Source of the DNA: Arachis hypogaea | Taxonomy: Eukaryota; Streptophyta; Magnoliopsida; Fabales; Fabaceae | Reading direction: 5' to 3' | Assembly: GCF_003086295.3 (NCBI RefSeq) | Contig: NC_092045.1 | Coordinates: 95,370,693 to 95,434,692, forward strand | Length of the DNA stretch: 64,000 nucleotides | Shown: positions 47,310 to 60,044 of the stretch, piece after piece | Numbering within the stretch: position 1 is the first letter of the stretch | How the letters are laid out: each line of letters opens with the position of its first letter | Position numbers and translations under genes: made by a program | Notes under the pieces: generated by a model | The model's database searches: none | The model's input: the letters and a program-made list of their open reading frames with translations, nothing else | What the model was told of the DNA's origin: nothing

Positions 47310-49010
47310 TAAACTAAGAATATATATATCGAAATATCAACTACCACAACCATCATATACAATTTTACAACTAAAAAAAAAAACTAGTGAGAACTAACTT
47401 TTCTTTTTTAATTCTAAAAAAATTCTTATTTTTTTAGAATGTTAAGGTTTATAATTTATTGGTATAAATTTTTAATTTCTAAAATACCCACAATATCAAT
47501 TAAAGAAAAAATCTATCTAACAAGAAACATAATAATTGAGAGGATAATAATAATAATTTTAGCATCCACTTAAGTAATTCACAATTTGTACATATATAAC
47601 AAAAATAAAAGCTTAATAAGGATCACACAAAAATAAAAATTAAACTTTAGTATAATTGACAATAAAAACAGTGTTGCTTGATAGAGCAATTTCTATCATT
47701 TCAAGTTACAATAAAGAAGTAATGACTTTAAGAACTTGGTAGTAAATATATTGTGATAAATATGTCACGAGAGCAATTTCTAAAAAAAGAAAAAGAAAAA
47801 ACTTGGAAGACCAACCTTTTTCCAGCCAATAATAAGGCATATGAAGTATTTCAACGTGAAACAAATAATAACATTAGAAAGAAAGAATATTGGTTGTAAA
47901 ATTAATTTCACAAAATATGAAAACAAGAAATAATTACTTTATATTCAAAAATCTAAATAAAAAAGAAAAAAGCGTAACACTAATATCATAGTGAATAAGT
48001 ATAGAAAATCAACTTTTAATTAGTTAAAATTAATTAATATTTTATTATAAATTATTTTTTTTGGAATTAGATTTTGATGTTTAAAATTTAAGATTTAGAC
48101 TTTAAATTTAGGATAAAAGGATAATTTCACAACAATTTTTATAAATTCAAAAAATTCAAAAAATAAATCAAACATTTCAATTCAAAATACAATCATTTTA
48201 AAAAGTACATTGGCAATAAAAAATAAATATGCATGTACAACAATTTTTTTTACAAATTCAAAAAACCAAAAAAAAAGTAGGTCAGTTAAAAATTAATTCA
48301 AATTTGTAATAGTAAGACCGAAATAAAAACTGTAACATTGAACACAGAAATAAAAACTTATCAAAGAAATTATTTGATAATTATAATGGCAATATAACTT
48401 ATACACTATAATATGAAAACAAGAACTTTTTTTATAAATGCAGAAATGTCTAAGATAAGTATTTATAATGAAATAATTTTACTATTTCAACTCATAACAC
48501 AAAAATAATAACTAAGTGTATTGTTAATAAAAATGATCCAATACAAGTATATTATACAAACAATTTTTTTTATAAAAATTAAGAAACTAGAGAGAGAAAG
48601 TTAAAACATTTCAATTCATGGCATAGAAGCAAGATTAGAGTTTATAAAATCAAAAACCCAAATAAAAAAAATTAACAGAAACAAAGTAACTCAAACATTT
48701 CAAATTTTAACTCTAAAAAAATTTAGTAAATAAATTGAAAATACAATAAAATAAGAACAATTTCTTTAATTCAAGCATTTCAATTCAACAAGAAAGTAAT
48801 AACTTTAGAAAATATAATAAATAATAGAACAATCTCGACAATATCCTAATTTTCTCCGCACTAAAAAATAAAAAGAAACAAACACAAAGAAAAGTTAAAA
48901 GAAGCAACAAATAATAAAGTAATTGATAATTCAAACAACTATAATAACAAATAAGTATATTAGCACTTTTTAATTTAGATATTGAGGGAGAATGGTGTAA
49001 GACGCGGTTA
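47310..49010. other. AT-rich intergenic DNA
   Basis: Very AT-rich, with repeated phrases such as CATTTCAATTCA, ATAGAAAGAAAAG and CAATTTTTTTTACAAATTC (variants at 48242 and 48561). It probably contains decayed short repeats. No gene. Confidence 0.45.
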
Positions 49011-49394
49011 TGGATTGTATGGGTACTTTACGCGACTGTGGTATCAAGATCGAAGAAATCAGACAGATCGATTTAAGGCTAGATAATCGGTCGGTCTGCT
49101 TTAAGGAGTACAAATCGGACCATCCGATTTGCGTCTATCCATCCACGTGTGACGCATGCATAGCGCCCCAACACGGTGCCCTTTTACCAACATATCCCTT
49201 TTCTGAACCCACTCTCTCCCTCCGAAGTCCTTTTTTTGAATCCACCCAACTACCATTTTCTCTCTTCTTATTCTTTACTATTTTAACTCATTTTTCTTCA
49301 ATTAAAAAAATATACAATGCCAAAGAAGCAAAAATGTAAAGATATTGATCGTCATGAACTTCATATTATCAATTATCTCTATCATTTTTATTAT

Positions 49395-50069
49395 GTAAGT
49401 TTTTTTTTAATTTTTTATATTACAGAATTATTATTATTGTTAGACATTTAAGAATATATGTTCAAATGATATATGTTACAGAATTATTATTATTGTTAGA
49501 AATTTTAGAAATATATATTAGAGAATTATTATTATGGTTAAAAATTTAGGAATATATATTTAAATAATACTTAGAAATATATATGTTTAAATTTAGTTAG
49601 TGAATGTTTTAATCAATGATAATATTTCAATTAGAGGAATGTGATAGGTTAGTAAAAAATATATGTTTAGAATTTTTTGTAATAATTTTGGGAATTAGAA
49701 TTAATTATTATTAGAGTTATGTTAATTGTTGTATAATATTTTGTAATAATTTTGGAAATTACGATTAGTAATTAGATTTTATAAAATATAATATATTTTT
49801 GCTCCGGTAATAATTATTTATTTATTGTTAGATATTTAATTGATATAAATATATTATTGTAGTTGAAGTTTTAATAAAGTGAAATTGTTAGTTAAATAAG
49901 AATTGGATTTATTTATTAGTTATTATTAATAGTAAGTTAGTATTTATTATGAGTGAAATAGAAATTATTACCCGGTAAATTATTTATGAATAAATAAATA
50001 AATAATTATGTAAGAAAAAATTGAATAAAAATTTAGGAAACAATTGACTAAAATATATAATATGAATAA
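49395..50069. other. Intron 1 of the PMD gene, left part
   Basis: Extremely AT-rich (TTATTATTATTGTTAGA repeated), with no coding content. The sequence after the LTR element (61675-62071) has the same composition, consistent with one intron split by the insertion. Confidence 0.6.
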
Positions 50070-52137
50070 TGTAATACCCGGTCTAACCGAAATTAATTAA
50101 ATAATAAGTTAAATAGGAGCGAATATGGTTGGAAGATTTGGCAATTGGAATTTGATGATTTAAATATGATATTTGGATTCAGTGAATTTTTTCGAGTCGG
50201 AAAACATAGTTTTCTGCGTAAAAGCGCGCAGTGGAATTTTGACCGGCAGTACCGGCTGAGACCTGTCTGGTACTGCGGCTGAAAAATTGATTATGAGTAA
50301 ATAAGATTAAGAAATGAAGAATTATAATTAGGGGAGGTAGAAATATTTAAAGTGCGATTTAGAGTGCTAATCTTAAAGGTTTTGACCCAAAATTGGGCCA
50401 ACGAACAAAAATAAGTGAACCAGGCCTAAGTGGGCCCAAGTCCCAACATATATAAACATTAGTTATGAGTATTTCAACTCATTTTACCCTAAAGAAAGGG
50501 TGTTGGGCACTGAAATGAGAAGAGAGAAGAGAAGAGAGAAAACCTAACTCTCTTTGACCTTCAAACCACCATAACTTGAGCTACGGAGCTCCGATTGACG
50601 AGCCGTTTGCGACCATGCATCACTCTTCTCATCCTCTACAATTTTATCTAAGTTTTGTGGTGAGTATTCCATTTATCTCTGTCCAATTTTCGAAATTCCC
50701 CACTGTTACACGTTTTTGGGTAGTTAGTGTTGAAATCTTGTGATTTTGGGTGTTTAGGGATACTCCAACATAGATTCTAAGTAGGTTCTACTCCTACTTC
50801 ATATGGGCTGAGGTAAGAAGTGCTCAAACCCTTGTGATTTTTCATTTTTATGAGCCCTAAGTTGATGTATGTATGTGAAATTGGTTATGTTAGTGTATTT
50901 GGTGATTTTGATGCACAATTGAGAGGTTTGTGTTGCTTATGGAGCTTTAGTGAGGCTTGGAGTTAAGGGTTGGTGGAGACTTCCATAGAAGAGGCTCAAT
51001 TGGTTTGGCTACAAGAGGTACGGTTTAAGTTTCATTTACGTACCGTGTGGTGTGATGAGAATTCCTAGGCTAGATGCCCCTAGGATTAAGTTTGGATTGT
51101 GTAAATGGCTGGTGCTAATATGCATAATTGGTACGTAATGTGAATTAATGATTGGATTGAGACTTGTGTGGCCTTGTATGCTTGGTCTATTGAGAATTTG
51201 ATGTATTGGGTAATGAGTGTTGATTTGTGGTTTATGCATTTAAATTATGAAATTGGGCCGGAAGCCGTAAATCTTGGGCTGGAGGCCGGAAAGAGGTAAG
51301 GAAGATAAGTTGCTGTATGCATTGTATGATGACACAAGTGATTGGATGGATTTCAGATAATGAATATATGAATGATTGGGTTGGTTATTGAATAATAAGG
51401 TTTGAGGAGTTGAAGTGCGGAATTTGGTAATTTTGGGTGAAATTATATAGATGAGGTATGTTTGGTTTTGGTTGAGATATACTATGTGGTCATATATGTA
51501 ATTATGATTATTGATGCCTTGATGGTATGATAATGCATGAGAGATATATATGTTGTGATATACACTTGAGGAATGATTAACATTAATTTGTGGGTGAAAC
51601 CATGTGATAGAGAGTATGATATTGATTATGTATAATGATGATTGATTGAAAATAGTATTGTTGAAAATTGTAATGAGTAAGGATGTATGACATGTTAATG
51701 TGTTTGTAATTTAGCCATTTGTTTGAAATGGGTAAAAATGGTTATATGGCGGTTTTGTGAATTGTGGTAAGGTGTTAATGTATGAGTTGAGGAGGCTTGA
51801 TGTTGATTTTGGTATATTTTGATTGATTTCAAAAAGGGTCGAAATTGGCATGCTTTGGTTGATTTTGAAAAGGGTTGAAAATGACTTGTTTTGTAAATGG
51901 CACTTTGTGGTTTTGTATGAAAATATAGTTTTTGGGCATACTTTGACGGAACATAACTTAGACTCTGGATCCCTGTTTTGTGCCAAACTCATTTAGAAAT
52001 AAAATTGGATTCGGGATGTCCATGCCGTTTGAAGAACGGGCGAAAAACGATTTAAAATGAGAAAGTTATGTCCGTCAGAAGATTGGGGGTTGAATTTGTG
52101 AATTCTGCAGCTTTTAACTTAAAAATTTTTTAGCAGA

Positions 52138-52440
52138 ATGACCCTCCACGCGAAGGCGCACTTGGCGCATACACGTCATTCTTCGAGAAGGCACCATCCA
52201 CGCGTGCACGTAGTGTGCGCGGGCGCGTCGATGCGCTGCACCAAAGGCCCAGCTATTTTTCTGAGAGTTGTGCCAGAATTGTGCCAATTTTGTGCTTCGG
52301 GCGCAAAATGCACCCACGCGTACGCGTCGTTTGGCTATTTTTCAATCCACGCGTACGCGTGGGCGATGCATACGTATCAATGAAAATTGTGGCCATCCAC
52401 GCGTGCGCGTGAAGGACGCGTACGCGTGGCCCTGTTTTCA
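52138..52440. repeat. ACGCGT palindrome block, 5' LTR
   Basis: CG-rich sequence with repeated CCACGCGTGCACG, CACGCGTACGCGT, CCACGCGTACGCGTGG and GTGCGCGTGAAGGACGCG. The motif CCACGCGTACGCGTGG is a perfect palindrome. The reading frames in it are a side effect of the composition. The partner block in the 3' LTR is at 59330-59640. Confidence 0.85.
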
Positions 52441-52844
52441 TGCCAAAGTTGATTTTTGAGTTTTAAAAGCCAAATCTCATACTTCTAAGCCTCCGATCTC
52501 ACCCCTTATGTATTAAATCATTATGATATGCCTAGCAATGAGAAATTAGCTAGGGGATGTGGTAACTTGCGAATAAAGCAAGGGAAAAAGTTATGATCAA
52601 TGATAATCAAAGATGATTATATGAGATATGGAGGATGACGATGGAAATATCGGTATGCCATGAACCGAAGGGCTATATTTATTGATAAATGGCTGGTTCT
52701 TGATTGAACCATGAGCCGGATGGCTGAGTTATTGCCGGGTTATGGCAAAGCCATTATTGATTATGACTGAGTATAAATGCATAAATGATTAATGAATGAC
52801 TGTGTTAAATGGATAATAATGGAAAATGTTGAAATGTGATGTGT

Positions 52845-53595
52845 GACCCCGGGTAGTTGGCAGTGGCATTGTCCACTTGCTCCGAGTATGAGACGGGAAA
52901 GGATGTTTATGATAAATGAGTTTAATTATGGAGTTTTGAATGAATGTATTTGTGATACCTGGGTAGTAGTAAGGGTGGTGGTTCATCCTGCTTGCTCCAG
53001 GTTAATGTTTGAGATTTGATAACAATGATAATTGCTTTTAAACTGAACGAATGTATGTTTTGATATCCTGGGTAGTAGCAAGGGTTGTGGTTCGTCCCAC
53101 TTGCTCCAGGTCAGAGATTGTGACGCCTGGGTAGTAGCGGCAGTAGTGGTGAATCCACTCACTCCAGGTTGAGCTTTTAAACAACCGCCTGGGTAGTAGC
53201 CGCAGTAGTAGCAAGGGGGTTGTAGCTCAAACCTACTTGCTTCGCAAGGGGTGTTTCTGTCCTGTGGTTAGCTACCAGGACATGTCGGGTTGGCTATATA
53301 ACCGACAGATGATATCATCAGCCATAGGGCAGGAATACATCATTTGCATATGTTTGAATTGTTTGGGTTTGTCTATTTATTTTGGATTTCTACATCATAT
53401 ATGCTATGTTACCTGATTATGTGCTACTTGTTCTACTTTTACCTTATTTGTGTATTACTTGCCTGTATTGCTTATGTGTTTACAATTGAGAGGCCCTTCA
53501 TACTGGTGTCGGTGGATGTTGAGGGCTGTTCTTGACGAGATAATTTGAGTTCCCTGGGTAGACACAGTGATGTGGTTTCACTAGCTCCAGGTGAG
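52845..53595 (+). repeat. Hairpin array, 5' LTR: CCTGGGTAG...CTCCAGG units
   Basis: Six units (near 52847, 52958, 53066, 53125, 53187 and 53552). Most have an outer stem CCTGG/CCAGG, a GTAGTAG-like stretch and an inner stem (GTGG/CCAC or AGTGA/TCACT) with differing loops, for example AGTGGTGAATCCACT and GTGGCATTGTCCAC. Unit 1 has CCCGG with CTCCGAG, where the 3' LTR has CCGGG, and the loops vary. Unit 5 is incomplete here but complete in the 3' LTR (AGTGGTTATTCCACT). Confidence 0.8.
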
Positions 53596-54170
53596 GGTAT
53601 GATGTATTGATACAGAATTACTGAGGTAGAACAACTGGTGATGGTTTTGCTTATGATTATGAGTCTGATTCGTGGAAGAGTCAGCGAGTTGGGAAACATG
53701 TGAAACATGAATTAGATTTAGCACTCCCTTATTACAGTTGCCTATTCATGGATTAGCGAGAACCTAGGATGGATAATTGGTGAAGAAGTTTAGGATGCTT
53801 AGTGAGTTTTTATTGCAGTGCATTGTATTTATTTGGCATTTTTACCGTACTGGGAACCCATGGGCCCGGGGTTCTCATTCCGTATATATCTCTTGTTTTT
53901 TCAGATACAGATCTAGATGCTCAAAAGTGAGTTGTGGGTCGTCTGAGAGACGGCGAAGATCCTTATTTTCTCTACTTTGTGTTTTGCTTAGAATCTCTCC
54001 ACCTTTATTTTGAAAAGATTATATTATGTATTGAACTCTTTTGAACTTTCCTATAGAGGCTCTCATGTCTCCTTTGGGAGAGATTAAGATATACTGTTAT
54101 TAACTACTTTTATATTGTACCCTAGCCGACCTAAACTTCGCGGGTCGCGATTAGTGGCTATTTACTTAGG

Positions 54171-54171
<1 letters not shown>

Positions 54172-54246
<75 letters not shown>
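54172..54246. repeat. (TA)n tract, 5' LTR only
   Basis: About 75 bp of TA repeat. The same position in the 3' LTR has only TTATATATATATCTATC, so the tract expanded after insertion. Confidence 0.9.
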
Positions 54247-54248
<2 letters not shown>

Positions 54249-54501
54249 GTTATCTATCTCTTAATCTCCTTTATGCCTTGTCCGTATATTGCTTTCGACT
54301 TCACGGTTTATCTTTTTGTTGTCAAAACATGATTGATACGTATTTGCGATTTTATTTATACTCTTTTTAGGCTTCTCAATTAATACTACTTCCGAAATTA
54401 CCTATATTTATATATTAAAAATCCACCTGAGAGTCATACCACCGTAGTATCATTGACTTATGACTCGAGCATAAGGATTTGAATATTAGGGTGTTACATT
54501 A

Positions 54502-54513
54502 TGGTATCAGAGC
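54502..54513 (+). other. Primer-binding site, initiator tRNA-Met
   Basis: TGGTATCAGAGC, three bases after the 5' LTR, is the textbook complement to the 3' end of initiator tRNA-Met used by most plant LTR elements. Confidence 0.93.
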
Positions 54514-54714
54514 AGTTCATCCTCGTGAGTCTGAGAGATGGAACTGCTTATGTTTCAATGCATACTCTGAGTCTGTGCCTGTGCTAGTTAGGGTATCTAA
54601 CTGATACATCTAGCATGAAGTCCATGAGTGTACCTTTGGTACTTTGAAGCACTATACTTCCGATATTGAGACTGATCAACTTGATATCAATTTTTTGGTG
54701 TGTATAGGAACCAG

Positions 54715-55733
54715 ATGGTGCCTCGTGGACCCGATCGGGGACGTGAGAGAGATCGTACTAGTACACAGGAATCGGAAATCAACTCAAATAACCGGTAAAC
54801 CTTATGGCGGCGTTGGAGAATATGGCTGCTGCTATGCAGGCCACCGCGGAGGCTCTTGGGCAACAGATAAACAATAATGGTAATGACGGAAGGAAAGCTC
54901 AGGGCCCGATGACACTGACAACTTTCTTAAAGGTTAATCCACTTAAGTTCAAGGGGAACCACCAATCCAACTGAAGCCGATACCTGATTTCAGGCTATGG
55001 AGCGAGCACTGCAAGCGCAGTTTGTACCCGAGGTGCAGTGTATTGAATTTGCTACCTATCTGCTTATTGGGGAAGCATCACATTGGTAGCAAGAGGCCCG
55101 ACACCTCCTGCAGCGGGTGGATGATCCTATCACTTGGAATGCCTTCCAGGTGGAATTCTATAAAAAGTACTTTCCGAATTCCACCAGGACAGCCAAGGAA
55201 TTGGAGTTACTGCAGCTGAAGTAAGGTGCTATGTCCGTATCTGAGTATACAGACAAATTTGAGGAGCTATTCAGGTTTTTCCGCATGTGTCAGGGAGCTC
55301 CGGGAGACTTCGAGGAATGGAAATGCATTAAGTATAAAGGAGGGCTCCGGAGCGACATCTTAAGTTCAGTGGGACCAATGGAGATCCGAACTTTTTCAGA
55401 GTTGGTGAATAAGAGCAGAATTGCTGAAGATTGTGCGAAAAAGAGGGCTGCAGAGAAAGGAAGTCATAGAGAGCACAACCAAGGATTCGCACCAAAGGGT
55501 CGAGAGTTTAAGGGGAGAGGATACGTACAACACTTTTCCCAATGACGAAATAACTTTGCGACGAGTGAGGAGTCCCAAAGAAATGGTAAGGGAAAACGGG
55601 CAACGGCTGCTTTTGATGTTTTGAGCTGTCAGAGATGTGGAAGTCATCACCCAAATAGGCCGTGCCGATTGGGGTTAGGTGAATGTTACAAGTGCGGGTT
55701 ACCAGGGCATGTATCAAGAAATTGCCAACAATG
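54715..55733 (+). pseudogene. Gag of the giant-LTR element, broken
   Basis: It starts at ATGGTGCCTCGTGGACC and reads into a Ty3/gypsy-type Gag: ALQAQFVPEVQCIEFATYLL, WNAFQVEFYKKYFPN and MSVSEYTDKFEELFRFFRMC then EWKCIKYKGGLRSDIL. It ends in a zinc knuckle CYKCGLPGHVSRNC (55688-55729, Cx2Cx4Hx4C). Frameshifts and stops occur near 54800-54975, at 55088 and 55222, and at 55543, so no long frame survives. Retrotrans_gag and the CCHC knuckle are clear; no protease, RT or integrase motif follows. In other copies this Gag would package the RNA into particles with Pol from a partner element. Confidence 0.8.
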
Positions 55734-57254
55734 AGAGAATCAGGATGCGGGCCGATTGCGACAATAAGATTGAGGTAATTGCAATAATCAGGCTTAAAGG
55801 ACTGTGTGTGATTTTATAATACTGCCTGTACAGTAAAACTGGGAATGTTGAGCTTAATATTAGACTTAGAAGCAAACCAGATAGTCCGAGTAAGGATTTG
55901 CCTTAATACAAATGGATAAATGCCTGTGATATAAACGATTTTATGTTGAGAATGATGTGTTGTGTTTGTTATGTAGTTGGTTGATTTCTGGATTTTTGGT
56001 GAAACGGATTGAACCCGTGACTTTTAGTTCCTTTGATTTAAATAGATAAGGAATGGTCCTAAATGATGGATTTGGAAACGTTGATTTGAAATGCCAGTCA
56101 TGCTAAGTTGTGGTTGAGTACTTGAGGAAGTAAGTGATAGAGCTAATACTAGACGAGAGTTCAGAATAAAGCAGCAGAAACTTGCGGAAGCAGTAACACA
56201 GGATAGATACGAATAGGAGCTGTAAAAGTTTACTATAATATCTTAAGTTTGAATACTAGAAGGGTTAAGCGGGTTACTGCAAGTAATGATCCCCAAATAG
56301 TTGGAATTGATTGTAGTTGCGAGCTTTGATGGTTCTAAAGCGGATGAGAAAATTATCATTGATGCATAATTGGATTTAGATGATGAGAGAGTGCAAGTTG
56401 TCGTATTTGAGAGATGAGTACTATGATGTTTGATCATAGTAACCTTGGATTTAGATTGAGATTTATAATGATTGGTTTTGAAAGACGAACGTGAAAACCA
56501 TTAAATTGAATTGCTGATGTGGTACTGAGATTAGTTTGAGGGAACCCGTGACGGGTGGTAAACTCCAGTTTTTAGGAAAGGTGCTGTCAATTTTTCCCAA
56601 GAATTTGAAAGAGTGTTGGTTATAGTTTCGAGAAGGACCTTTGATTTGAATAACTTTAACAAAAGAGATGTGTTTCAAATGCTTTTATAGATTATTAAAA
56701 GAAAGCCGGATTCTTATGATTTTGTTAGCTTGTTATTCCAAACTCATTTGATTTCTAGAAATGAAAGGGGTTTTTGATTGATGAGTCAGAGACTTTATAA
56801 CAGCAAGTCATATAGAAATTCGAGGGTTTGAGAATAAGAAAGTAAGTTTGGAGGTTATGCTTGGAGTTGAACTATGATTAGAGGAATTGGCTTGGCAGAG
56901 AAAGAGGATAGTGATGGAGTATGATTAAGGTGTGGTGATAATCTTTGATTGATTATAGTGATGTGGGATGATGGCTATGATTAACGATGATGGCAATATT
57001 ATTGATGACATGATTTGAGATTTAATAGGGTGAGGGTTGATGAGACGATAAAAGTAAGGAACGAGGCTATTGGTCGGCATTGAACGAATGACCGAGATCC
57101 TCGGAGATAGAGAAATTAGAGCGCGGCAACAGAAGCGCGCAGAGTAAAAGGACCTTGGAATTGTTATGCGTTGGATATAAAGGCACACTACGCGTGCGTA
57201 CTCGTAGTGATAGATGAAATTTTCGAGGACAAAAATTTCTGTTAGGGGGTAGAA
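55734..57254 (+). other. Internal region without pol, then 3' tract
   Basis: 1.5 kb between the gag knuckle and the 3' LTR. None of the six frames shows protease, RT, RNase H, integrase or chromodomain motifs. The end (GAAATTTTCGAGGACAAAAA and GGGGGTAGAA before TGTAATACCC) resembles the 3' end of plant chromovirus or related gypsy elements, with purine-rich GTTAGGGGGTAGAA as the polypurine tract. Confidence 0.7.
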
Positions 57255-59329
57255 TGTAATACCCGGTCAAACCGAAATTAATTAAATAATAAGTTAAATA
57301 GGAGCGAATATGGTTGGAAGATTTGGCAATTGGAATTTGATGATTTAAATATGATGTTTGGATTCAGTGAATTTTTTCGAGTCAGAAAACATAGTTTTCT
57401 GCGTAAAAGTGCGCAGTGGAATTTTGACCGGCAGTACCGGTTGAGACCTATCTGGTACTGCAGCTGAGAAAATTGATTATGTGTAAATAAGTTTGAGAAT
57501 GAGGAATTATAATTAGGGGAGGTAGAAATATTTAAAGTGCGATTTAGAGCGCTAATCTTAAAGGTTTTAGCCCAAAATTGGGCCAACGGACAAAAATAAG
57601 TGAACCGGGCCTAAGTGGGCCCAAGACCCAACATATATAAACATTAGTTATGAGCACTTCAGCTCATTTTGCCCTAAAGAAGGGGTGTTGGGCGCTGAAT
57701 TGACAAGAGAGAAGAGAAGAGATAAAACTTAACTCTCTTTCACCTTCAAACCATCTTAACTTGAGCTACGGAGCTCCGATTGATGAGCCGTTTACGGCCA
57801 CGCGTCACTCTTTTCATCATCTACAATTATATCTAAGTTTTGTGGTGAGTATTTCATTCATCTCTGCCCAATTTTCGAAAGTCCCCACTATTACACGTTT
57901 TTGGGTAGTTAGTGTTGAAATCTTGTGATTTTGGGTGTTTAGGGATACTCCAACATGGATTCTAAGTGGGTTCTACCCCTACTTCATATGGGCTGAGGTA
58001 AGAAGTGCTTAAATCCTTGTGATTTGTCATTTTTATGAGCCCTAGGTTGATGTATGTATGTGAAATTGGTTATATTAGTGTATTTGGTGATTTTAATGCA
58101 CAATTGGGAAGTTGGTGTTGCTTGTGGAGCTTTGGTGAGGCTTGGACCTAAGGGTTGGTGGAGACTTCCATAGAAGATGCTCAATTGGTTTGGCTGCAAG
58201 AGGTACGGTTTAAGTTTTATTTAAGTACCATGTGGTGTGATGAGAATTGCTAGGCTAGATGCCCCTAGGATTAAGTTTGGATTGTGTAAATGGTTGGTGC
58301 TAATATGCATAGTTGGTACGTAATATGAATTAATGATTGGGTGGAGAATTGTGTGGCCTTGTATTCTTAGTGTATTGAGAATTTGATGTATTGGGTAATG
58401 AGTGTTGATTTGTGGTTTATGCATTTAAATTGTGAAATTAGGCCGGAGGCCGTGAATCTTGGGCCGAAAGCCAGAAAGAGGTAAGAAAGGTAAGTTGATG
58501 TGTGCATTGTATGATGACACAAGTGATTAGATGAATTTCAGATAATAAATATATGAATGATTGGGTTATTTATTGAATAATAAGGTTTGAGGAGTTGAAG
58601 TGTGGAATTTGGTAATTTTTGGTGAAATTATATAGATGAGGTATGTTTGGTTTTGGTTGAGATATATTATGTGGTCATATATGTGATTATGATTATTGAT
58701 TCATTGATGGTATGATGATGCATGAGAGATATGTATGTTGTGATATACGCTTGAGAAATGATTAAGGTTAATTTGTGGGTGAAACCATGTGCTAGTGAGT
58801 ATGATATTGATTATGTATAATGATGATTGATTGGAAATAATATTGTTGGAAATTGAGATGAGTAAGGATGTATGACATGTTAATGCATTTGTAATTTAGC
58901 CATTTGTTTGAAATGGGTAAAAATGGTTATATGGCGGTTTTGTGAATTGTGGTAAGGTGTTAATGCATGAGTTGAGGAGGCTTGATGTTGATTTTGGTAT
59001 ATTTTGATTGATTTCAAAAAGGGTCAAAATTGGCATGCTTTGGTTGATTTTGAAAAGGGTTGAAAATGGCTTGTTTTGTAAATGGCACTTTGTGGTTTTG
59101 TATGAAAATATGGTTTTTGGGCATACTTTGATGGAACATAACTTGGACTCCAGATCCCTGTTTTGTGCCAAAATTGTTTAGAAATAAAATTGGATCCGGG
59201 ATGTCCATGCTATTTGAAGAACGGGCAAAAAACGATTTAAAATGAGAAAGTTATGTCCGTCGAAAATTGGGGGTTGAATCTGTGAATTCTGCAGCTTTTA
59301 ACTTAGAAAATTTTTAGCAGAATGACCAT

Positions 59330-59640
59330 CTGCGTGTAGGCACACTTGGCGCGTACGCGTCGTTCTTCGAGATCGCACCATCCATGCGTGCGCGTAGTGT
59401 GCGCGGGTGCATCGATGCGTTGCACCAAAGGCCCAGCTATTTTCCCGAGAGTTGTGCCAGAATTGTGCCAATTTTGTGCTTGGGGCGCAAAATGCACCCA
59501 CGCGTACGTGTGGCTGATGCGTGCGCGTCGTTTGGCTATTTTTCAATCCACGCATACGCGTGGGCGACGCATATGCATCGATGAACATTGTGGCCATTCA
59601 CGCGTGCACGTGGAGGACGCGTACGCATGGCCCTGTTTTC
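59330..59640. repeat. ACGCGT palindrome block, 3' LTR
   Basis: As in the 5' LTR, with some differences: CACGCGTACGTGTGGC, ACGCATACGCGTGGG and CACGCGTGCACGTGG. The CG sites have decayed in many places to TG or CA, as expected from methylated-C deamination. Confidence 0.85.
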
Positions 59641-60044
59641 ATGCGAAAGTTGATTTTTGAGTTTTAGAAGCCAAATTTCATACTTCTAAGCCTCCGATCT
59701 CACCTCTTATGTATTAAATCATTATGATATGCCTAGCAATGAGAAAGGAACTAGGGGATGTGGTAACTTGCGAATGAAGCAAGGAAAAAAGTTATGATCA
59801 ATGATGATCAAAGATGATTATATGAGATATGGAGGATGACGGTGGAAGTACCGTGTATGCCATGAGCCGAAGGGCTATATTTATTATTAAATGGCTGGTT
59901 CTTGATTGAACCATGAGCCGGATGGCTGAGTTATTTCCGGGATACGACAAAGCCATTATTAATTATGGCTGAGTATAAATGCATATATGATTAATGCATG
60001 AATGTGTTAAATGGATAATAATGAAAAATGTTGAAATGTGATGT

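Larger units (their letters stand above)
50070..54498 (+). repeat. Giant 5' LTR, 4429 bp
   Basis: A TATA-type box (CATATATAAACATT, about 50449-50463) lies only 380 bp from the left end. If used, almost 4 kb of each LTR would be transcribed leader (R/U5). The leader contains donor-like GGTGAGTATT (about 50660) and GAGGTAAGAAG (about 50810), so splicing is possible. It holds the ACGCGT block (52138-52440), the hairpin array (52845-53595) and an expanded (TA)n tract near 54172-54246. Confidence 0.93.

Noticed and set aside
52138..52459. Several overlapping short frames rich in Arg, Ala and His on both strands
   Set aside because: They arise from the CG-rich ACGCGT repeat, lie in an LTR and are not conserved in frame between the two LTRs.
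53060..53250. CRISPR-like array
   Set aside because: Repeated units with unequal spacing and inverted stems in a plant LTR; there are no constant repeats with unique spacers.
55231..55545. Intact 104-aa gag-derived host gene
   Set aside because: The frame is a fragment of the gypsy gag between two nonsense/frameshift sites; there is no sign of separate expression.
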